Shown piece after piece: positions 56,780 through 64,000 of a stretch of DNA of 64,000 nucleotides. The stretch is from contig NC_135717.1 in NCBI RefSeq assembly GCF_964656455.1, positions 137,716,308-137,780,307 of the forward strand, written 5' to 3'. A program made the translations under genes and the position numbers. The stretch comes from Halichoerus grypus. Its lineage: Eukaryota; Chordata; Mammalia; Carnivora; Phocidae. Numbering within the stretch: position 1 is the first letter of the stretch; the number at the start of each line of letters is the position of its first letter. A model generated the notes under the pieces. It had not been told where the DNA came from, did not search any database, and saw only the letters and a list, made by a program, of their open reading frames with translations.

Positions 56780-57590
56780 TCTATGTCGTTCATAAAACCA
56801 GACCTCACTAGCCTGACTACAAAACTCGATCACACTTGCTTTTACTGCTCATACAGCAGCCTGACTCTTTCTCCAACCACCTGCCCTCCCTTCCCCGACC
56901 CTTGCCCACCAGACCCAGAAGGAGACCAGCCCTTCCCAAAGTATCCCACAGATATTTCTGGGAATCTCCTAGGGCCCTACCAGTTGTGGTCACAGTGCAG
57001 TCACCTGCCCTTTCTGCCCCATCCTCCTCCACCTCCCATCTGATGCCACTCACAAAAGCCTCACCATGGGCCCTCTTGATGGTGTCAGTAGTAAGAACAC
57101 CAAGATCAGTGTCTGGTATAGTCTTCACCGACTGTCTGGACACCCAAGGAGGGATAAAGCTAAGAGCTGGGCTCCATGTGGTGTCCACCAGTCATCCAGG
57201 CACCTGAGGAGTGCCAGTTTCCATTCAGGAAAACAACTTGAGAGCTCAGCCTCTTTTCTAACTCCGTGCTACACTTGACCACCAGGAACCAAAGCGGTTC
57301 TGTTTAGGCCAGAGTTTCAAAGTCTCAAAAAGGATTAGTTCCATCAGTTCTAGACCCTCAGATCTTGCTCAGCATTTCATCAGGTGTCATGGAAGCACTG
57401 CCATCAATGTTTGGTTTTCTCTTCTTTTATCCCAAGACCATTAATACAGACAAATGTTATGACATCTCTTTTCATTGTCTCCCGGGCCCTCACCTAAAAA
57501 TGAAGACAAATAAATGCCCCTTTCCCTCCAAAAGAAACCTAACCGATCCAGATCCAACTCTCCTCCCATAGATAGCCTTTTTGCCTTTTC
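56780..57590. other. Unexplained GC-richer intergenic block
   Basis: C-rich, with overlapping open frames of about 120 codons on both strands (56817-57188 minus, 56836-57207 plus). I recognise no domain in either. It could be an old retroelement or processed-gene fragment, or chance. No gene call. Confidence 0.3.
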
Positions 57591-57599
57591 ATCTGCAAA

Positions 57600-58750
57600 T
57601 CTGTTTTTTTTTTTTAAGTTCCTGGAAGTCCTGTCCCCTGAAACATCTCCTGCAGAGGCTGCAAAGTCTATGCACCTCGGAATAATTTACTTTCATGGAT
57701 TGCAAAATACAAAATCGCTTGAATCTGTGAAATTATATTTCTGCCCTGTGCTCCCCTCCCTGATCATAATTCTAAAGTAAAAATTTTGGCAGAGTTCATC
57801 CTTATAGTAGCCATATCCCTCAGCAATTTATTTATAATGATCAGTTTTGAATACCTGGTCCACTCATTTGTCATTCAGATTGTACCACAGATACTGTAAA
57901 CCATCCTTTTACCTGCCCTTCTGGTCTCCCCCTGGGTCTAAGAGCTTTTCTTGGGTCTAGACTGTGCCCGCCATTTTTTGCATTCTCCATGATGAGAATG
58001 GTGCAGCAGACATTCAAAACTTGCTTGAAGATATAATAAAGTGATCTCAATTCTATTAATATCTGTTTATTAATACCGCATACAGCATGTATGAATATGC
58101 ATCTTAGAGTAGATACTGATTATAAAAATATTTCCTGTATTGTGGACTTAAGATGACCACATGGAGTGAAGGAACAATGCCTGGCCAGTAGCCACCTTTT
58201 CCTCCTGGCATGGTGGACTTTAGCAACTTAAAATTCTATTACTAAGCAATTTCCTTCTTAACATTCCTTTAGAGAGATTCATTTCCCTGAACAATTAGTC
58301 ATCTTTTAGGATAATTACCTTTTCCTCTCCTTAACAAAACTGCAATGACTGAAAGGCTGATGTTGAAAAGTGGAGATAAATTCCTTTACAAAATATTTGG
58401 ATCTAGAGTGTATAGTAACTACTATTTGTAATTTGTGAATTTGTGTGTGTTTATTCATTAATGTGCCATCTGCGACTGTTTCCTTATAAGTGGTAAAAAT
58501 TTTGAAAGACTTTTACAAATGTAAATTATTTTAAATCATATAGTAATTATTATTATAAACAGACTACTCAAATACCTCTTCACTTGATGATATTATTAAA
58601 TTGTATCTAATTGCCCTTTTCTTTGTAAAACTTCTTCTCTATCAATTTTGTTAAACTTTTTTAGGTCTTCTGTAATTTTTTTCCAAAAGTAAGAAAATTT
58701 TTTACACCAATTATTTTTTCCCAATAGCCTGGTGATGGCCAATTTGGAAT
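57600..58750. other. Intergenic, unrecognised
   Basis: AT-rich beyond 58000. No gene, no named repeat. Confidence 0.4.
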
Positions 58751-58756
58751 CTCATC

Positions 58757-58886
58757 TATTTTTTATTTTTACTTATTTTTAATTACTTATTTATTTAAGT
58801 AATCTTTACACCCAACATGGGGCTAGAATTCACAACCCCAAGATCAAGCGTCACATGTTCTTCCAGTGGAGCAGCCAGATGCCCCT
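58757..58886 (-). mobile_element. Short or truncated tRNA-derived SINE, minus orientation
   Basis: TTATTTATTTAAGTAATC, ACCCAACATGGGGCTAG, CAACCCCAAGATCAAGCG and GAGCAGCCAGATGCCCC; the same short type as 16099-16201. Confidence 0.82.
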
Positions 58887-59007
58887 GGATCTTCATCTAT
58901 TTTTATATAGTCATCTTTTCAATTAAAAAATCTTTATCTTTTAAACACTTCTTGGACTTAGAAAAATTAGATGATACATGCACATTTCAAAAATTCAGAA
59001 AATACAG

Positions 59008-59204
59008 GGACACTTGGGTGGCTCAGTCATTAAGCATCTGCCTTCAGCTCAGGTCATGATCCCAGAGTCCTGGGATCGAGTCCGACATCGGACTCCCCGC
59101 TCAGCGGGAGGCCTGCTTCTCCCTCTCCCGCTCCCCCTGCTTGTGTTCCCTCTCTCACTGTCTCTCTCTCTGTCGAATAAAAAAAAAAAAATCTTAAAAA
59201 GTTT
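59008..59204 (+). mobile_element. CAN-SINE with 14-bp target duplication
   Basis: Head GGACACTTGGGTGGCTCAGT, tail CGAATAAAAAAA then ATCTTAAAAA. TTCAGAAAATACAG flanks it perfectly at 58994-59007 and 59205-59218. Confidence 0.97.
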
Positions 59205-59219
59205 TTCAGAAAATACAGA

Positions 59220-60030
59220 TAAATTAAAAATTGACCAGCACTGGAAGGATATAGCTAGATTAGGGGAAACATTCTAGAGACAAGAATGAATTATTCTTGT
59301 ACAGAAAGTGAAATAAAAAAACTATTGTCAGATGAAGAGGTAGTCAATGGGAAGACAGCCAAAAATGTAGGGAAAAAATAATAGAGGCGATTAATTAATA
59401 AAAACAATATTATGTTATTTTTCTGGGTTTTGTGATCTTTCCAGTCTTTGTCACCTTTTAAAAATTGCAATTTGTTATGATTTCTTATATTGTTCTAAAT
59501 AAATATTTGCTTTCACATCTGTGCTTTTGTATTCTTTTTCTTAAAGAGGGTTCCTCTACTAAATTGTGCAAGCTTCAGGCTCCACAAAATCTGAATCAAC
59601 CCCTATTGGAATGAGTATTGTTGTTTTTAACAAAGTATTGTGATTAGATATTGCAAAAAATTGGGCTAAAGAAACAACCCAAACACATAGGAAAACCACT
59701 GATGAAACAAAGCCATAATGGATGTCAAAATGAGCCATTTTGGTCATAATAATTCACTCTATTCACAGACTCAGCAATTATGGAACAAGATTTGGATGCT
59801 CCCTCCACCTTTAAGCACTGTCTCCTATGCAAATTCTAAATGACTTGTACTTAATTTCTGTACTTGTCATGGATACTTAGCTTTCCAGTTTTATTCTTTG
59901 AACACAATTTTAGTTTAAATTGTAGAAATTGTGTAGTCTTTTATTTAAATTATAAAGATGGTTTGTTTCTTGCCTAACCACACAAATGGCATCTCCTTTA
60001 GACGGCACTTTGGAGCAACCAGGGGTCATA
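59220..60030. other. Intergenic, unrecognised
   Basis: No gene or named repeat supported. Confidence 0.4.
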
Positions 60031-60034
60031 TTGA

Positions 60035-60595
60035 TCTAGCATTCACTCAACCATTAAAAATGTATTATGCCAGACATTGTAGGCAGTAGTAAGAGGGAAC
60101 AGTGAGAGGGATGGGAATATAAAGATGAATAAGACATTTCCATTGCTTTCAAGAAGCTCACAGTTTACTGAAGAAGACTCATGGTCTAGGATGAGAGACA
60201 TACTTAAATGTTGTGCTATGGAGAGAAAATGTAGTTGATTAGGTTGGGGGGTGTTGTCCTAAAAGACTTCTTTTTTTTCCTCCCTCAAAGAGTTATTACA
60301 GGCATTAAAATTTGAGCTAGGTCTTGAAAGATAAAAATAGCTAATCATGTTGAGATAGGGAAGAGTATTCAGGGCAAAAAGAACAGTAGAGTTATGGCAA
60401 AGAGGAATGAGTAAACATGGTAAGTTGGAATAAAAGGAAAAGCTGAACGAGGTGCACATAGGGGAATATCAAGAGTGAGAATACAGTGTGGACTGGGGCC
60501 AGACCATGGACTTTCTTGAAAGACTTTTAAGCAGTGTGTCACAATTATGTCTGTGTCTGAGAAAGTCCACTCTAACTTTATTTAAATCCATGAAA
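60035..60595 (-). mobile_element. L2 LINE relic, long fragment
   Basis: CATTCACTCAACCATTAAAA, TATGCCAGACATTGTAGGC, TTCAAGAAGCTCACAGTTTA, TTTGAGCTAGGTCTTGAAAG and GACCATGGACTTTCTTGAAA follow a reversed L2 3' half. A CAN-SINE lies just beyond. Confidence 0.7.
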
Positions 60596-60624
60596 ATAGG
60601 AATACTTAATATACAAATATACTG

Positions 60625-60797
60625 GGTGCCTGGGTGGCTCAGTCGGTTAAGTGTCTGCCTTCGGCTCAGGTCATGATCCCAGGGTCCTGAGATCAAGTCC
60701 CAACTTGGGCTCTCTGCTCAGCGGGGAGTCTGCTTCTCCCTCTGCCCCTCCACCCCACTCGTGTGCATGCAAAAATAAATTTAAAAAAGCTTTTTAA
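60625..60797 (+). mobile_element. CAN-SINE, plus orientation
   Basis: Head GGGTGCCTGGGTGGCTCAGT, internal GGCTCAGGTCATGATCCC, short tail AAAAATAAATTTAAAAAAG. Flanks AATATACAAATA and AATATGCAAATA suggest a target duplication. Confidence 0.95.
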
Positions 60798-60829
60798 AAA
60801 TATGCAAATACACTTTTTGTTTAGCGGAT

Positions 60830-62050
60830 CTATGATAAAACTTGGCATTTTTGGACTCAATGTCTTGGTCTAAGGTTTGCTGAGACATGATATCCCTTTA
60901 ATAGGGTTCAAAGTTGTATCAGGAGGGATCTGAAGTATAAATGTATAATTCTTATAAGCAGTGATCTCAGTGCCAAAATTTCAGATTTTCTGAACAGAGC
61001 AAATAACATATGATCTGCTACTGGTACCCTTTGACTTGTGGCCCATCCACTTAATTCCCCCCACCTCTAATAGACTTGTCTGGTTTCTTATATTACATAT
61101 TTAAAATCAGTATCATACAGCTGTTATGCTACTACTACATATACAAAATTTCCTTAGGTTTCTACATTGACAACATTAACTTGAAATTTAAGATGAAATA
61201 ATACATTACATCTCATAAATTCTACCCAATGGATTCTAAAACAATATTTTGTGCCAAATGAATACTGACAAAGTAACTTTGCCAAAAATCATACCTGTGT
61301 AGGTTTTTAGCTTTTTGAAAATAAATTATTATAAGATTATGGTTTTAATTTTGAGCTAGTTTTCCTTTAGTAAAGAATTAATCATTTAAATATTTTCAAA
61401 TGTGTTTCTATTATTATGATCTATCACCTAAGCTAAGAATGAAATGGAGAGATTAAATAAAATCTATATAAAAGGTAATACTAAGTCAATTTACCGGGTT
61501 TTGCATGCATTTCTTACCTCATCTAAAACAAATGCCTTTCTTAACTTTTTAATCTGTAAAGCAAACATACTTTCAATAATGGTTCAAAAAAGCAATGTCT
61601 TATTTATGAATTAATATGCATCATCAAACGATAATGATTAAGGATATACCATATTTATGCAGCAGCAACAGACTGAAAATAAAAATAATTCAACAACCAA
61701 TACTTTTCTTCTTTACTTAAATTCTTGCCCACATCAAGTCTAACCTGATTACTCCTTTGCCTTGTCTAAGATTCATGTTAATAACAAAACGGAGACAGAA
61801 ACATAATCATTAACTACCCTTCATGAACTCCCTAAAGTAATTTTTGCTTGGTCAATTTTTAAATCAAATTTACCCTCTAACTCAAATTGCAAATTAAAAA
61901 GTGTCTTTACTTCTTCTGCTGGCAGACTTTTTCTAGTGTGGCACATTGTATGCTGAATATTATCTATAAATCAAAGTTTAAAGAGAAAAAAGTGATCTTT
62001 TATTTTATTTATTTTTTTGGATACCTCTCTTGAGAGGTGAGGAAATACAT
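60830..62050. other. Intergenic, unrecognised
   Basis: Strongly AT-rich; no gene or repeat that I can name. Confidence 0.4.
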
Positions 62051-62068
62051 GCCACTGATTTTTTTTTT

Positions 62069-62257
62069 AATTTTTTTTTTAAATTTTTTTTTAATCAGAG
62101 AGAGAGAGAGTGAGCACAAGCAGAGGGAGTGGCAGGCAGAGGGAGAAGCAGGCTCCACGCTGAGCAAGGAGCCCAATGTGGGACTTGATCCCAGGACCTG
62201 GGGATCATGACCTGAGCCAAAGACAGCCACTCAACCGGCTGAGCCACCCAGGCGTCC
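62069..62257 (-). mobile_element. CAN-SINE, minus orientation
   Basis: AGAGAGAGAGAGTGAGCAC, GATCATGACCTGAGCCAA and GAGCCACCCAGGCGTCCC. Target duplication CCACTGATTTT at 62052 and 62258, both followed by T runs. Confidence 0.95.
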
Positions 62258-62574
62258 CCACTGATTTTTTTTTTTTTTTTTAAATAAAGAAGGAAACAAG
62301 CTAGATGCATGACAGCCATGGAATTTGTAGACACACCTCCCCCACCCCTGTTTGTCACCCAGAAGCTCTTGCCTGTGTTCACAGGAGACATGTGCAATTA
62401 TGTTCATGGAAGCACTGTGTGCAAGAGGAAAATGGGGAGACAAGTGCCCATTAGAATGGGAAATGGGTTTAATCACATGGATTATTTTTTAGTAGTTACT
62501 CAGAATCACAGCTAACAATTAAAGAGTGCTTGCATGGGTCCCATCTTGTACATTTTGTATATTCACTCATTTCA

Positions 62575-62665
62575 CAGTGTGAGAGTTAAATGAGCTTGTA
62601 TGTGTCAATTCCTTAAAACTGTGTTTACTCCATAGCAAGCACTCAGAAAATTTCAGCTAGCAATT
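62575..62665 (+). repeat. MIR fragment
   Basis: GTGAGAGTTAAATGAGCTTG, then ATAGCAAGCACTCAGAAAAT. Confidence 0.5.
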
Positions 62666-62706
62666 TTTACCTTGTTTTTATTGCACTAGTTTTTCTACAA
62701 CATCAA

Positions 62707-62724
62707 CATCATCATCATCATCAT
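62707..62724. repeat. (ATC)n short run
   Basis: About six ATC units directly before a MIR fragment. Confidence 0.9.
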
Positions 62725-62830
62725 AACACTGCCTATATTATTATTTCCATTTACAGAGAAGGAAACTAGGACACAATGAGGTTAAGCTACTTGCCCAAAG
62801 GGTTTGACTTCCTTGGGATTCAACAGCCAA
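62725..62830 (-). repeat. MIR fragment
   Basis: TTACAGAGAAGGAAACTAGG, then GGTTAAGCTACTTGCCCAA. Confidence 0.75.
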
Positions 62831-63221
62831 GAGTAACAAAAAGCCATGATGGAAATGCTTGGCACTGGGATTGCCATCTTCCTCCCTATGAAATACTCCT
62901 TCCTCAAACTCTTCTCCTTTCCTATGACCATTGATGAAGCAGAGATTTTTGTTACTAATCAAATAACCTGGACAGAAAGCTAATACAGTTCTTTCTGGGG
63001 GTCTCCCAGAAGAGCAGAGGAGAAGTGGGGAAAGCAAGAGAAGCCCTGTTATACATTATACTCCTACAGATTCAGATACACTGTGAGACCAATCCAGCCC
63101 ACATGCACGGCCCTTCCCATTATAATATGGAGCAGAGAGTGGGCCCAGCATTCTGTCAAGGTTCAGCTGGCCTTATTTTTCTGAAGGACATTCAGGGAGG
63201 GTGATTTAGCATTCTGCCTAA

Positions 63222-63370
63222 AGAGTGATAATGATTTCCATTATTGAACTACCTTGCACGAAACACGTGTTCAATGTTGAGCTTAGAGTCTCTCATTCCA
63301 CCCTCACAACACATATTCCACATTCTATGGATGAGGAAACTGAGGCCCAGAGCCAGAATTTGAAAGTCTG
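63222..63370 (-). repeat. MIR relic
   Basis: CATTCCACCCTCACAACAC, then GATGAGGAAACTGAGGCCC. Confidence 0.75.
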
Positions 63371-63462
63371 TTTCAATTCAAAATCCATGTCCTCAATTAC
63401 CTCTCCTCTTGGATATTTTCATATTAGAAACATGCAGAGTTTTAATGGTAACCTATTAAACC

Positions 63463-63485
63463 TGTGTGTGTGTGTGTGTGTGTGT
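63463..63485. repeat. (GT)n microsatellite
   Basis: About eleven GT units. Confidence 0.96.
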
Positions 63486-64000
63486 TCACATATTTGAAAA
63501 GGTTCCCCCAGAGGATTATGACCTCCCAAAATACACTATCAGATCAAGAAACCATAGCTTTCAGAAATTGTAAAATCACATTTACACAAGCATCATACTC
63601 TAGGAAAGGCATGTCATTTCTGATTTGTAAAGCTTACAGGGAGGGAGAAGATCCTTTCATTTGTCATTCCTTCAGGTTCTGAGGCAGGGGACCTAGCCAT
63701 CAAGAGCAGAGAAAAATGACCTTGTTCTTCCTGAATTTCCATCACCATCATGGAGAAGCTATAGGCTAAAATTGTTCTTTCTTTCTCTTATCCTCAGATA
63801 AAATAATCTAAATTACAGGTAAAAAGATGTGAAATGTAAGCGTACACATCCCTAAGTCAATAATTAATATGACTTGTTAAAAGTGTTATTCCATACTGAT
63901 CATAAGCTTTCAAATGAGGTCTGCTGAGGAATGCAGTGACTTGGGGCTGGGGTACAGCCATCAATCTTCATATCACGGGACAGTGAGATGCCATTAATCG
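63486..64000. other. Intergenic, unrecognised
   Basis: No gene or named repeat supported up to the window edge. Confidence 0.4.

Overview
This is vertebrate nuclear DNA, from a carnivoran mammal. The clearest lineage marker is about 20 tRNA-derived CAN-SINE copies, many with intact target-site duplications. Their heads read GGGCGCCTGGGTGGCTCAG and their tails are CT-rich followed by AAATAAATAAAATCTT. I see no copy of the dog-type (GGGATCCCTGGGTGGCGCAG) or cat-type SINE as I remember them, so I infer an arctoid caniform (bear, seal or mustelid group); this rests on memory. Older mammalian repeats (MIR, L2, L1M/HAL1, hAT MITEs, MaLR LTRs) fill most of the remaining recognisable sequence.

Only one gene is supported: NAP1L1, nucleosome assembly protein 1-like 1, on the minus strand. 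I traced a non-coding first exon in a CpG island (about 30.6 kb), a start exon at 20.35 kb, and 12 further coding exons down to 1.26 kb. All junctions are GT-AG and all phases agree. The exons give exactly 380 codons. The human protein, as I recall it, has 391, so only the last exon (11 residues ending in the CKQQ prenylation box, plus the 3' UTR) is missing, off the left edge.

Layout: 1-4.6 kb, acidic C-terminal exons and the end of the core; 4.6-8.5 kb, core NAP-fold exons; 8.5-14.2 kb, an intron holding a decayed L1; 14.2-20.4 kb, N-terminal exons with another L1/HAL1 relic between them; 20.4-30.5 kb, intron 1; 29.9-31.0 kb, the CpG-island promoter with a TATA element, a TCT/TOP-like start and two RFX-type X-boxes; 31-64 kb, upstream intergenic sequence made of SINE, L2, MIR, L1, hAT and LTR relics and microsatellites, with no supported gene.

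I found no undescribed multi-gene system. The points most worth a second look are the promoter architecture, a Pro-to-Ser difference at residue 379, a 20-bp micro-exon, and hAT elements that repeatedly landed on TCTAGA targets.
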